Shown here: one piece after another, positions 32,389 to 44,800 of the stretch
Position numbering within the stretch: the stretch's first letter is position 1
Layout of the letters: each line of letters starts with the position of its first letter
Assembly (NCBI GenBank): GCA_963556145.1
Contig: OY744471.1
Span: forward strand, 489,590 to 553,589
DNA: 64,000 nt
Direction: 5' to 3'
Origin: Hygrocybe punicea
Taxonomy: Eukaryota > Basidiomycota > Agaricomycetes > Agaricales > Hygrophoraceae
Notes under the pieces: model-generated
What the model saw: only the letters and a program-made list of their open reading frames with translations
The model's database searches: none
What the model was told of the DNA's origin: nothing
Made by a program: the position numbers and the translations under genes

Positions 32389-34840
32389 TCAAAGTTGGAT
32401 CCATCATTATCGCGAAGCTGGACTCCTGTAACCACTTCTTCATATGGTTAGGCCAAGAATTCCGACATTCCCACCACTAGCACTTGGTCCAAGTCCTGCT
32501 ACTAACAGCACGTACCACACGCAGGCGGAACAAGCAAGTCAAATGCATCGAGAAGTGAAAGGAAATGTACAAGTCACTCGTGAGGCACCCTCTGGCAGCA
32601 GTCTTTCAGTATGTAGTCGTAAAGCTCCACCTCTGTGTTATGAAATCATTGGTCGTTGGACAGCGTTCCGACAATGGCAAACAGTCCCGCAATGCCAGGC
32701 AAAGTTTTAAAGACGAGGTTTTTAACCCGTCTCTCATCGAGGAACGTTGCAGAGAACATTCCAACCCATAACAGGGATGCATACCGCCCCCGATTTCTGA
32801 ACAACATACATCTGCCAAGCATCGAGAAGAACAGATACAAAAACGTGCTCAACGTGTCCACGGACATGTCTCTAGTGTTCTGGGGACCCCCAAATGTCCG
32901 GGTGGCGACCGGTTCATTGCACTTTTGTCAGACAGACAGCTCAAGCGTTCTCTCGACTTCGGATGCTTCGTGATTCTCCACCACTGTCCGCGGCGCACTA
33001 TATGCTGACGCCAGCAGCAGGTTTGGCGGTGTCGACATCTCCCCAGCTCGCTCACCTGTGCATACATACATGTACACCCACAACAGAATAGCCAATACAA
33101 CCTCTTACTCGAAAGCCGTTCCGAGTAACCCAAGGTCATCTCGGGATCCTAATGTCCCCGTGGAGATCACCACTGCCACGAAAAAATTGTCAGGCAACTC
33201 GGAGATCGTCTCCCACGACGAAAAGGCTTCCGGGCTTGGTTGGATGACTGAATTTGATTCGGTAAGTGGGCCGCGTTATCTCCCAAAGAAAATACATCCG
33301 GTATCTTTGTCTTTATTCAGATTATACAGACGATTACAGAGATATCATGTTTTCATCGACACACCTACGATATGCACATCAAGTAATGAGGCAGTCGTGG
33401 CATTGAAGTCGTTCTGACAGAATATGGCATACCGGAGTTATCTTAATCGGTATTTTTTCTTGTCGTCTTCCCTGTTGAATAATCCATGCTTCTCTCAGCA
33501 TCCCCTATCGCTCCAACTTGCATTTTCCTGTTAGGAATGAGGGTCACGATGTTCCGGGTATGAAATTATCTACCTTGCCAAATAACAAGTTAACAGTGCG
33601 GATTTTTCTTCTCTATGGTCTTAGCAAAGCATGCTGCTTCCCTATTTCGGAAAAGCCATCGAAAGGTTCTCTGTGCGCGTGAGTTTTATTCTTGCATTTC
33701 ATAGATGACGGTGACTAAATTACACGGGGCAGACACGCGAATACCTTAAGAAACTCATCTCGGCTATGGGTACAGTTTACGTTGACTATGTCTGGGCCAA
33801 ACGCTGTTCTCATAGTCGCGTAGTACGTCTCAATTGTAGTCTCAACTCTTCTTTGACCTTAGCTTTGGCAGCCTTTCTGGAAACATGGCCACGGATCCTC
33901 AATCACTATCGTGAACCACACTAGATTGTTGCAGTGCCAATTGACCGTAGGGCTCGAAAAGTATGTTGTCTTTCCACCAAGGTGTTGATCGACGTGCACA
34001 CCCGGCTGTCTCGTCGCCGAGAGACCCATCTAGCAGTTGAAGGAAAAGCTGGCAGGTGATTGATTGACAATGAGAACCAAGGTCCTTCGGAGTACCATCA
34101 GCGAGCAACAAAGGAGACTAATCAGAGGTGGAGGTACGTCGCAAAGCAAATGTATTCAGGTGAGGATACCTTGGTTCTGACACTGAAGACGCTGTCTGCA
34201 CCCAGCGCCTGACGCCATTTTAACCAAAATCTCCCAAGACCAGAATCGGAGCTCTGTTGCGAAATCACTGCCAAATCGGTCGTAGAAACGACAACTCCTA
34301 TAGCTTCACCTGCCCGAGCTGGTGCCACACTGAAAATGTTCCCTCTGTCGTAATGTGTGCACGCTATTCTCTTGCAGCCGAAATCTTGTTGGAGTCTGAA
34401 TGACGTGGTACGTCTTGCCGCGAACAGGAGGGCATTGTCGTTTCTTGTGAAGCTGGCTGGCGATTCATCTACTATCTTTGTGCGGGTGCTCAGGCATCTG
34501 TCGCCGGATCTTGCCGTCTCTTTGCCTTCTCGAACACCGATCATGCCATTTCCATATTGAATTGTTCCTTCGCCTAATTCACCTTTGGCCCATCTGGATT
34601 ACAGGAGTGTAGCGAAATCTTCTGTGCCACACACGATATACATAATGTTGCTACAAGTTTTTGTATTCTGGTATGTGGAGGCACTCTCTTGACATGGGCC
34701 ATGACGAGCTCATAACTTGAACTTCCAGCTTCTTCACCAAATACTATATTACTGATTTCTCTGCTGCTGCCGCCGACTCAAGTCTGGGTGGTGAGGGCCT
34801 CATGAGGATTGTTGTTCGCCATTCTTACTCTCCACCGTGT
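32389..34840. other. Unresolved region between the paralogs
   Basis: Mixed ORFs on both strands. A minus-strand piece at 32646-32867 has two hydrophobic segments. A plus-strand piece at 33058-33261 can be spliced (GTAAGT..TTCAG, about 33262-33320) to a short last exon ending near 33386. A minus-strand ORF of 140 codons lies at 34122-34544. None gave a family I recognise. This could be a decayed membrane-protein gene. Confidence 0.3.
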
Positions 34841-35064
34841 CTATTCATTCGTTGATAGGTATGGGTGTAGCTGACCATGTTCGCTGAGAAAAAAGTGAAC
34901 TGGCTTACGCAGAAATGTACAAGTTGTATGGGAGTGTATTTCATAACAGAGCGATAGCATTACGAAACGGAATGATTCAGAAAGCCAGATACAATGAAAC
35001 AACATAGACGGACTAATATACACTAAAAAATGAAGAGCGTGCCCGATTTTTTTGTAAGACCATC

Positions 35065-36772
35065 TTATCTCGCATGCAGTGGTGGTGAAGTTACTGTATT
35101 ACCGCTCGTCAAATCAGCCGGCATCGCCTGGTCTGGCATCAACAGATTATTGAGGGATGTAACGACGGCATGCTTGTCCTTCGTGCTCAAGCGTGCACGA
35201 GAGATAACACCCAGAATATTAACTATATCTGGGAGACCTTCCGGTGTCGCCTCATTTGTCGATAACTGAGGCTGTGCCGTTGATAATTGTACATCCGCCA
35301 ATGATGATGCCAGTGGTGATGATGCCTCAGGTGTGGCCGGATCGGTAGAAGAAGCGTTCCATGAGGCTATGAGTGCCTGCCGTTGGCTGGCTGTCAGCAG
35401 ACGAGTGATATAAACAGCTGAAGCTAAATCGACCTCCGGATTCTTGTATTCACTCGTTGACTGCTCAGGTGGATGATACGGAAAGACCATATTCTCAGGT
35501 TTGGGGGGTACTGGAGGACCGGTGGGAGTGGGAACTGAGGGGGAAATATGTCCAACAACGCCAGAAGGATACAATGCCAGTGCTCCTCCATTTGATGATG
35601 TAAACACAGCGGCAAAACGAGGAAGGAATGTTATACTGACCAGGAAGTGTCGTAAAGGGAACATGATTGTGCCTTCTTGTACCCGGAACAGCCGTTCGAC
35701 CGGTGTTAGGTGTCAATTCGCTTCCGCGTTGTACGGTGTCAATTGAATCTGTGTATGAGAAGGGTGCCTCTGGATCTGACGTACCATCAGACAAGGAACT
35801 AACTGTTGGAAAGGATGTTTATAGCGAAACTCACTTGGCGAGAGCGGAGTGGGGAAGTACATCGTAGCCGGCTGGTTTGTCTCCAAACCAGAATAAGGCC
35901 CTGGCTCGGATTTGATGGTATCAGACCCAAACGCAGCGTCAGAATGCAGTCGTTTACGCTTCCACAGAAAGACGAATACGATAATGAGGGTGAGAAGAAC
36001 GAGGACAACACCAATGACGCCACCGGCAATGACACCCTTGCTTGACTTGTGTGGAGATGAGGAGGAGGAGGAGGAGGATGCCAATGGGGAAGAGGATACT
36101 GAGGGAGAGGATACTGCAACTGTCGTTGTCATTGAAGTGACAGCGAAGTCTGGGCTATGGGGAGGTGAGCACGTTTGTACTATGGATCACAAAAGAAACT
36201 AATCGTACTTGGCAAAGATTGTGGTCAATGAGCTTGTAGGAAAGGCGACGGTGAGTCTGACAAACATTGAGCCCAAAGCAATCAGTAGACACACAAGCTC
36301 ACTGTTGAAATGATGTCGAGAATGAGGAGTCACCAGATGGAGAATGTTGGGTGTAGGATTGAAAATCTGTCAGATAGTAGATTGCATAGATAGTCATGAG
36401 ACTGCCCAAGCAGGCAGACGACGATCCAGGTTGTACGGTGTAATATTGATAACCATTGTTGCCGTAACCGATTGCTATGAAGCTGTAACCTGCGGGAATG
36501 TTGCAAATCCAATCCAAATAGCCAACGCCAAGTGGGATGAGAAGATCGAGGAAGTCGTTTTGTTCATCGGGTGTGTACACGTTCACAGTAGCACCATCTT
36601 GAGAATTGTTGTAGTAAATAAGAACAGGTTCGCATTGAGCAATCGACACTGGCATGATAATGTCGATGCCAATTGAAATATTGCCGATTTGATAGCCTTG
36701 CGTTGGTGGTGCAGCTTGTCCTAGCGCTGTGAGAACGACGGCCAACAGCACGACCGTCAACGTTATAATCAT
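35065..36772 (-). CDS. Secreted-domain single-pass membrane protein, paralog 2
   Basis: Same architecture as the gene at 30871-32388. There is a signal peptide from 36772 (IITLTVVLLAVVLTALGQ), then IAQCEPVLIYYNNS, YLDWICNIPAGYSF, VQPGSSSACLGS, a Ser-rich stalk, a transmembrane helix GVIAGGVIGVVLVLLTLIIV near 36000-36060, and LWKRKR. The cytoplasmic exons include NPEVDLASAVYITRLLTASQ and LIASWNASS, parallel to FDAARLTTSQRLAFVAAMNS of paralog 1. The tail is longer and ends TSPPLHAR where paralog 1 has TSPPPPYAEGYI, so the PPxY motif is absent. Both are on the minus strand about 2.7 kb apart, consistent with tandem duplication. Confidence 0.7.
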
Positions 36773-37088
36773 CGTTATCGCTGTGGATTCCCATCGTGGC
36801 TCAGATGTCAGGCACTCACCGATCGAGTACTGTTCCCACCATTCCCGGGCCGAGTCTCAGCAATGGCTTGAATTTGGATGCACTCACTGCATCAGGAAAT
36901 CGTGGATGGAATGACATGGGATTATAAATGATTAAAAGTTAAATAATATAAATAATATAAATAACTCTTATACATGGTCTGGTAATGGAAGATATAGGAC
37001 AGTAGTGTTGACAGAAACTGCAAAGCATACCAGAATGAGTGAAATGACTATGTAGTACAAGAGTTGCCAAAATTGGCCAAATATGTAA
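36773..37088. other. AT-rich intergenic
   Basis: No gene seen. It contains short ATAAATAATATAAATAA runs near 36940. Confidence 0.4.
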
Positions 37089-37498
37089 GACTGGCAGCTC
37101 TCATCATACATAGCAGAATTGAATAGCTAGTAGGATATATCTGAATGGCAGTACTTACTCAGATCAACAAGACTGGCAGCTCTCATCATACAAAGCAGAA
37201 TTGAATAGCTAGTAGGATATATCTGAATGGCAGTACTTACTCAGATCAACAAGACTGGCAGCTCTCGTCATACAAAGCAGAATTGAATAGCTAGTAGGAT
37301 ATATCTGAATGGCAGTACTTACTCAGATCAACAAGACTGGCAGCTCTCATCATACAAAGCAGAATTGAATAGCTAGTAGGATATATCTGAATGGCAGTAC
37401 TTACTCAGATCAACAAGACTGGCAGCTCTCGTCATACAAAGCAGAATTGAATAGCTAGTAGGATATATCTGAATGGCAGTACTTACTCAGATCAACAA
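37089..37498. repeat. 82-bp tandem repeat, five copies
   Basis: GACTGGCAGCTCTC starts at 37089, 37171, 37253, 37335 and 37417, exactly 82 bp apart. Copies are almost identical; copies 3 and 5 have CTCTCGTC where 1, 2 and 4 have CTCTCATC. Too long and unspaced for a CRISPR. Confidence 0.95.
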
Positions 37499-37919
37499 GG
37501 AGGCCATAAATGTGAAATATCTATCTACATTTATAATGGACAGTAGAGTTTGCAGAAATTGCAATGTCTGCCAGACTGACAAAAATTGCAATGTAATATA
37601 AGAGTTGCTGATACTGGCCAGCACACTAAGTATGGCAGGTTTGAGAGGATACATCTGCATGGCTGAACTTATCCAATTCAACAAGGAGGGGTGTAATCTG
37701 GAAGATCTGTCTACATAGTAGCTTTGGGACTCAGTCAGAGAAGTACTGATGACATAAATTGCGATACAAAATCCCATTATATACATTTACATTTATACCT
37801 CCCTGATGTTCACCAACACACTATTTTTTGTAACTATACTTTGAGTTGAGGAGTAGTTTGGGAATATTTGTCTTGTAAACTTGTCAATTATTGACATGGT
37901 GAGATGTCACCATATTAGG

Positions 37920-39089
37920 ACGTCACCCACTTGAAAGTTCCAGAAGAGAAAATAGCCGAAGAAGAAACGCAAATCGGATCTGCAATGATAAGGTCAGCCT
38001 AAAGTATAACACGCCGAGGGAGCGGTGACCTGAGTAGCGAGGTAACCGATTGGGGCTAATGTGGCACGAGTCATACTACGTGGATTCGAGCGTGACTGGA
38101 TCGCGTAGCCTTCACAACTTTATCGACAGAGCTTGGCGACGTGAAGACATGCTTGTAGGCCTGACAAGTAATCAGTTGGGATAGTCAGAGACTCAAAAAC
38201 TACTTACAGAAACCAGAATGGAACTTCTGAGAAGGCCCTTCCATGGATCGTCCGCATCGTATTCATAACGAGCGTATAAGAAAATTGGCCATTGATCACC
38301 TGGTATTATCATCTCGCCGCTGCGTAACTTCTCTTTGATTCTACAAGGGTGTCACCGTGGGGTAAAGGCTACACAAAAGGCGAAATCTCGTACTCAGGAT
38401 CTGACCAGTCCATTCCCGCCGGACATAGGAGTGCGCCCGTGCGATCATGGTGGAAACCACGATCCATTTTGACATTCCTTGAGAGCGGGGGGTTGAGAGA
38501 CTGACCACACGGAACAATCCATTCCAGGATGGAACCTTTCAGACTTTTCGTGTCGTCTGATCTAGCAGACGACGCTCCTTTTTGTATCTACCAAAGCAAT
38601 GTTGAGCACTAACACAATACAAGCCATAGACGACTTACCATCTCGGCAATCGCTACGACATCCTCTTCGGATCCTGCCATGAGTCGCTCTTCGAGGCCTG
38701 GAACCATCTGAAGAAGTGTTCCAAAAACACAATGCTCTCGCCGTTGCCTAGAATGAGGTACGTGATTAGATGAGGAGCGTAGACATAAATTTACTGAAAA
38801 TACTCTGAAGTGAATGATTCCTCTGGCTCCCCTGCCAGCTCACCCATACGGAGAAGGCCGTTTGTGACCAGCGCTTGTACATTACATAAAGCATGTACTG
38901 TCCGTCCGAAATGGCGGCCATGGGAAACAAGTGGGTCAGAGAGACAACTTCCATAACTCGTGTGAGAAATAATTTGTAAATGAAAAGAATGAGCTCGTAC
39001 GCTTTTTTCCTGGGGCCGAGGTGGAGAGCATCCTCTCGTTGACGACGGCCAGCAGTTTGTGTGGGAGTATTGAGATTCTCGTCTGCCAT
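37920..39089 (-). pseudogene. DUF6698-type hypothetical protein, left copy, 3' truncated
   Basis: The ATG at 39089 opens MADENLNTPTQTAGRRQRED with HLGPRK, then an intron, SLTHLFPMAAISDGQYMLYV with KRWSQTAFSVW, RRQREHCVFGTLLQMVPGLE and MAGSEEDVVAIAEM, an intron, and SDDTKSLKGSILEWIVPCGQ. It continues down to about 38100 as in the right copy. Downstream of that the sequence has diverged: the conserved VFSRTDTITDSERFYN..WWNR ending present in the right copy is partly deleted. I recall this as the uncharacterised basidiomycete DUF6698 family. The 5' 2.9 kb is identical to the right copy. Confidence 0.6.
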
Positions 39090-39415
39090 GATCAAGGAGG
39101 TAATGTACGATGAGGTACGGTGAGTCCGCAAGTTGAATTTAGGACGAGAAAGACGAGCTGATGCAGGAATCAAACTGGGAAGGCTTCATCTGCCTCAATT
39201 CGTAGCTTTTGAAGGCTAGCGAACGCGTGACTCACGTGTTCATCACCTGGTCATTCAAGTTTAGCAGAGTGTCATACTGCGTGATTGAGATCTCGTGCAC
39301 GCATGACCGGGCGTGATTTCTTCAACATAGCGCCGCCGTGGCTAATACTAGTAGTGTGTCGAAAAGATATAAAAAGTGGTCAATGATTTGAATGAGTGCA
39401 ACTCACCCGATTCGA

Positions 39416-40383
39416 ATGATGTCTATCAGAGTAGACTCCGCTGCTATCCGCATTCGCTTGCAAATTTATATCTCCCAAGCGAAGAATTCTGAGAACGCAG
39501 TGCTTCAGTACAACCGTAGTACTGACCAACTCCGCCCATGGGAATGGTGAGTAACAGCTCTGGCGTTGTCTGGGTTATGGAATGGTTTAACGTTGTCGCA
39601 TCTTGGAAGGCCATCCAATAATGAAGTACGTGTCAGTCCCTCTGACCTGCAAGGTCACCGCATGTTGCACCAAATGCTTGGTCCTTGCTGTCTCTGTCCT
39701 ATGATGGACTTCTACCAGCCTGACTTCACGGAGGCGGCCATCTACGTAGCCACTGTCAGCCCTTTCTCAGGAGAATATGTTGCGAGCTGTGCTCGGGACA
39801 GGTGTGGGTACTTTGGTAAGTTATTTTGACTGCTGCGAAACAAGACTCATAGTCATTGTTCATAGTGTTCATAGAGCGCCTCTACAACAAAATAGGCGTA
39901 CCTATCAAAGAATATCCTCGCCGATGTAAGCAGTTGGCGCAGACCAGCTCGAAGTTGAAACAACTTGAATTGATTCTTCGTTAGGGTTTGGCGAACGAGC
40001 CCCACCACGGGTGACACACATCTCTGAAAATGCCCCGCGTGTACAGAGACCGTTGAAGAGGTCGTATGCAATGCTGGGTACGTCTAAGAACCAGAAGTCT
40101 GCCTGTCTTCTCTAATCATATTCCAGCAGACATTCGTAACAACACAGATCTTGTGCCGAAACGCCGCGCGCTCGCGCGTCCAGATAACAACCCGAATGAG
40201 ATCGAGTCCTACATGCTCAGGCAATTGGACTCCCAAGTGCAGCCAGGCATCACGGAGGCCGAATTTCGGGGATTGTTTGTTAAGTGTGAATGTGGATTGA
40301 TCACCACGCGAAGGGTTTTCAATAAGCACGGCTGTGAGAAGGTGGTTATGGACGTTATAGATCTTACTGGTGATTCTAATTAG
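39416..40383 (+). pseudogene. Hypothetical protein with LTGDSN tail, left copy, one in-frame stop
   Basis: The frame from ATG 39416 reads MMSIRVDSAAIRIRLQIYIS..LRPWEW, hits TGA at 39548-39550, and continues in the same frame as VTALALSGLWNGLTLSHLGR with PSNNEVRVSPSDL and LGPCCLCPMMDFY (paired Cys). Then come TVSPFSGEYVASCARDRCGY, an intron of about 50 bp (near 39820-39865), and VFIERLYNKIGVPIKEYPRR. A last exon holds QLDSQVQPGITEAEFRGLF with KCECGLITTRRVFNKHGC and VVMDVIDLTGDSN. The Cys/His spacing (CCLC..CGYF, CEC..HGC) suggests zinc-binding ribbons. I recall similar uncharacterised basidiomycete proteins. It is divergent from the DUF6698 gene. Confidence 0.55.
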
Positions 40384-40769
40384 AGACACCCTTACAAGAA
40401 CTGGTTCACGGTATATTCGGAATCTGGAACAGTCGGCAAAGGTAGAACTTGATGATAAAAAAACCATATGAATTCGGTCGCTGTAATAGCAATAGTAATC
40501 GAATTAGAGAGAAGAGGTAAAAGAATTAAGGCTTACTTTGGCCCAGGATCATGACGGTTACAAGCAGTAATTCGACAGCGTCGTCGGATGGGAAGAATGA
40601 TTCAGAATGTACGATAAATGGAGAGCCACGCATCCCAGTAATAGTCAAACGTCTTCGTACATGCTGAGTACAACAATCGATCATATAAGCAGTCCCTATT
40701 CCCGTGCCCTCAATCGCGTTTGGGAGATACGATGGCATCAATGATGCGCCGTCTGTCAAAGACTGTTGG
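40384..40769. other. Intergenic between the paired genes and the repeat block
   Basis: A minus-strand ORF at 40526-40774 of 82 codons is duplicated unchanged at 53968-54216. No family recognised, probably not a gene. Confidence 0.35.
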
Positions 40770-41560
40770 TTCAACAGCTGCGAGGAACGCGCCTAAGGGA
40801 AGACGGAGCTTGTTATCGCGAGACTGGTGAACTTAGGGAGATGAGCAGTGGTGAGAGAATTAAGATCAACGGCTGCGATGCACGCGCCGCGAGGGACTCA
40901 GACCACGGCAAGTAAGTGGGAAGCAGTGATTGCGGTGTTGACGACGTAGGAGCCCAACTGGTGAACTCAGGGAGATGAGCAGTGGTGAGAGAATTAAGCT
41001 CAACGGCTGCAATGAACGCGCTGCGATGAAAGAACAGGTGTATGGGCGACAGCACGGGCAGTGGTAAGTAAACTATGCTCAACGGCTGCGATGCATGCGC
41101 CGCGAGGGACTCAGACCACAGCAAGTAAGTGGGAAGCGGTGATTGCGGTGTTGACGACGTAGGAGCCCAACTGGTGAACTCAGGGAGATGAGCAGTGGTG
41201 AGAGAATTAAGCTCAACGGCTGCGATAAACGCGCCGCGATGCAGTGACAGGCCGAAGGTGGGTAGCGGTGGATTTTGGCGACGGAGGCAATATGTCAACA
41301 GCTGCGGTCAACGCGCTGCGACTCGGGTTCGGGCCAACGAGTTGAACGATGGATGCCTCATAAGTTCGGTGGGACTCGGAACACTTGGTGACTTTTGATT
41401 CGGAGCTTGAACTCAAGCCCAACTTTTGAACTTGAAGCGCTTCAACCTTTTCAAGACTTACCTGGCCTCGCAGTGCGTTCATCGCCGCTGTTGAGCCCTT
41501 CAGGCTTTCAAGCTTTTCAAGACTCACCTGGCCGTCGCCGCTGTCGAGTCCCTCTCCAAA
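40770..41560. repeat. Cluster of the dispersed GC-rich 27-bp motif
   Basis: CAACGGCTGCGATGAACGCG-type motifs, continued by CGCGA, occur near 40773, 40863, 41000, 41077, 41213 and 41296, and in inverse orientation near 41470. Surrounding units such as GAGATGAGCAGTGGTGAGAG are also repeated. Minus- and plus-strand ORFs here are repeat artefacts. Confidence 0.85.
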
Positions 41561-41862
41561 TACCCAGCCTCACGTATGCTCTCGAGGCGAACTTGAACTA
41601 GGTTCTACAGCAACGGCCGGGTGACCTTCAGCACGGGCAGCGGGGCAGCTGCCAGCGCAGGGCGAGGAAAGTCAGATCAGGACAAACTTGAAGTTCGCTG
41701 GTCTGGCGGCCTGGGGGTGGATGAAGAGGATTCCGAGTCAGAGGTGACCTGGTTCCATGGGGTCCAGTAACCAGTATTTCGTTCTCGACTAGACAATCAA
41801 ACAGCATGTCCGAGTCGACTCTCCAATCCCTTGCGCATCTTTATAGCATGTCACCTGGCATT

Positions 41863-44800
41863 TCATTCTTCAAACCCGTACATGTCGTCCATGGCTAACA
41901 ACCCCGAATCATCACTTTCGACACCTAGTTCATCCTCAGAGACCACATCCTCTTCGCCTAAGTAGTCATCCTCTCGATTCTCGAAACCAAGCTCGGGATC
42001 CTCAACATCGGAATCACTCTGGTGATCCTGTCGGACGGAAACTTGTTCGATCTCGGTTGGCTCAGCATTTGAGGCTTGTGCTGAACTTGATGTGGCCGTG
42101 GATGCCGTGCTATTGCCTGTAGTTTTTCCATGGCTATAAAGATGCCCAATTCCCAACCCCCAATGATACCGCATCAGCATGTCACGATCAACAAACCTAT
42201 CATGCCAGCATCAGTAGAATATCAACAAAATCCAACCGTCACTCACCGGCCCACGAAGTAGCGAGACCAGTCTTGAGCGTCGCGCATGTAGCGGGAAAGG
42301 CCTACCCTGTCTGGATGCACCTTCCCACTCGCAAAAGCTGGGATAATATGGCAGCCACGTAGCACGTCTCTCGGGTCCACGAATCCAAATGCGCCTTCGG
42401 TCGCCATTGGCGGAAAACGAACTGAATCAAGTTTAAAGTTGTCCCATCCAGAGGATCGACTTCCAATATGCTCAAACCATCGCACCCATAAAAATTCAAC
42501 TCTCCGCGCTTTGTAGTCCAGCATGCCTTCTCCGATGTAGATCACGTTGACGTGATAGATTCCAAGGACACGAGCATACAAGAAGGGGTGAAATTGAGCG
42601 TCTATGTCGCCAAGTAGCATTATATCACGATGGTCGGTACCCGGGTTGACCACGTCTTGCCCTCTTCTAACATCGTAGGTTGTGTAATTAAATCTTGCCA
42701 GATGATGAGAATACATGCAATCATTCTTGAAAAGCACTGAATCACGCGGTTGGGAATTTGTGTCACCCAATGATTCTGGCAATAGACCACCGTGCAGAAT
42801 ATGAGCATCACTAGCGGAGTCTGAGGATGCTTCCTTTAAGATCATTTCTTTGATACGCGGGAGGATATGATCCTTGAGTTTTGGCACGAAATCCTGACCA
42901 ATACGTAAGCATATTTGAAAACCCCAAAGAGAACATCACCTTTACTTTAATCGCTGGATCTCTGACATATTTCTGCAAGAAAAGAGAAATGTTTTCGGGG
43001 TAATTCTGGGATTTGCCGACCGTATGATGGGTTTCAGGTGTTATGGGAACTTCTTCGTCTCTTAGTTTTCCAGCTGTCTGGTGTCTTGCACAGATACGAC
43101 GGAGACGAGCCTGACGCCGTTCAATTTTCGTCAGTTGCTTGATGAAATGCTTGCGACTCGTGTGGGTATACCAGGCCTTGGGTGACCGATGTTCAAGTTC
43201 GCCCTGAGAGAACATCAGGCTTAGAGCAAGGAATTAATAACATCACGAACTGGCTTGGTTGAGTAAGAGTCTGTTGTGCCATATCTCTTTATGGTGGCGA
43301 CATAGTCACCGTGAGAATGGAGCTTGTAAGTGCTTAGGTTAAATGTCTTGCGACGTCGCCCTGCCTCATGAGATCGTGTGCTGGTTGAAGCATGCCTAGC
43401 TTCATTAATTCGAGCAGGAGACTGCCGTTGCTCAGTTGTGGTAGTTGTGTTATGCGCTGGTGTAATTTCGGGACAACTTGATAGAGAGTCTTGAGCATTA
43501 GCTGTCCGGCTACGTTTACGAGCTGATGTTTGAATGTTACGGCGGCGAATGCGAGCATTGAACTCTCGATGCAGCTCCTTAGTATCAAAAGCAGGACACG
43601 TCTTCTGGCTGAATGCACGAAGCTTGTCACCAAGCACCACGGTTTCTGCGTCCATGACCTCCAGAGTTAAATCATTGTGTAGGCGCAATTTTGCCAGTCC
43701 ATGCCAATGCGCCATGACGAATAGTAATTCCAAAACTGCATGGTTATGTGGTTCTGGAAGAAGACCGTCAAAAACCGGAATGGCACACTTGATAAACATT
43801 GAGTTACGACGCCGAAACCATATTCAAGTTGTAAAACAAACCTGTAAAAGATTCTCGAAATTATGAGCTGCCATCTTTTTCATTTCGGAACAATTTGTCG
43901 AGAAACGTCGAATTGTGTCCCTGCCAAATGATGGAATTTCCCGATAGCTTTTATCTCAAAAAAGTTAGATGGTGGTAAACTACAACGAGGATATACTTAC
44001 CGGCGATCCAATTCAACAAGAAGTCCTTCATTAACTGACTGAAGGATTTGAATGAGGTGAATGAAAAGAGCTCTCCATGAACCTATTTCAAATTCATGCA
44101 ACAAATCCGGAAGTAGTGTTGAGAACACGTTGAAGGAAAGAGAAGATAGCCTGCTGGAGAAAGCATTCTAAAGGTACTTGTTGCCGTCAAAAGCCAACAG
44201 CAAAATTTAGGATGGCCACATACCACAGTTGGGACTAACGACATTTCCTTAAGTAAGTTTTCAACTGCGGTACTGTTTACTTGAATGTTTTTTTCATAAA
44301 TGAGTTTTCGGGCGGCTGAAACCCTAGCGCGGAGTTGGCTGTCATCTGTACGAGCCATCGTGGCTCGCTGCATCATATCCCTGGCCATTCCCAGATTGTG
44401 GACGCGATCGATCAGGATTAAGCAGCGTGGACATGGGCAGTTCCCAAGATTTCGAATAGCAGCGATTAGAATTCTGTTGAGGATTGATCATGAGTACAAT
44501 ATTCAAACAGAACAGCCAATTCAATCACTTTTCTGGGTAGTCGGCAGAATAAGTGAATATCCTGGGATAGAATCGCCGTTTAACACCGTCATAGCAAAGG
44601 ATCACAATACCATGCTTCCAGGCTTCTATAAAATCGTCATCAAGAAGTATTTTCCATTGCTCGTGCATAAGTTCGCGGTAACAGTGAGTCATGAATGACG
44701 GGCTTGGGGCTTTTCCTCCAGCTGTCTGCATGGTAGCAAAGTCCTTGAAAGCATCTGGGAGCTGTAGCAAGTGTCATTAGTCAAGAACAGAGCTATGAAA

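Larger units (their letters stand above)
37820..41620. repeat. Segmental duplication, left copy
   Basis: About 38115-41002 appears identical to 51557-54444 with a constant offset of 13,442 and no indel. It has diverged homology upstream (37820-38114) and downstream (41003-41620, matching 56445-57000). Identity was judged by reading, not alignment. Confidence 0.85.

Noticed and set aside
37089..37498. Possible CRISPR array
   Set aside because: Direct head-to-tail 82-bp units without unique spacers in a eukaryotic genome; an ordinary tandem repeat.
40813..41527. Minus-strand ORFs of 161 and 104 codons with repeated AAVELNSLTTAHLPEFTSWA
   Set aside because: Translation of the dispersed 27-bp motif and its repeated flanks; an open frame arises from the repeat structure.
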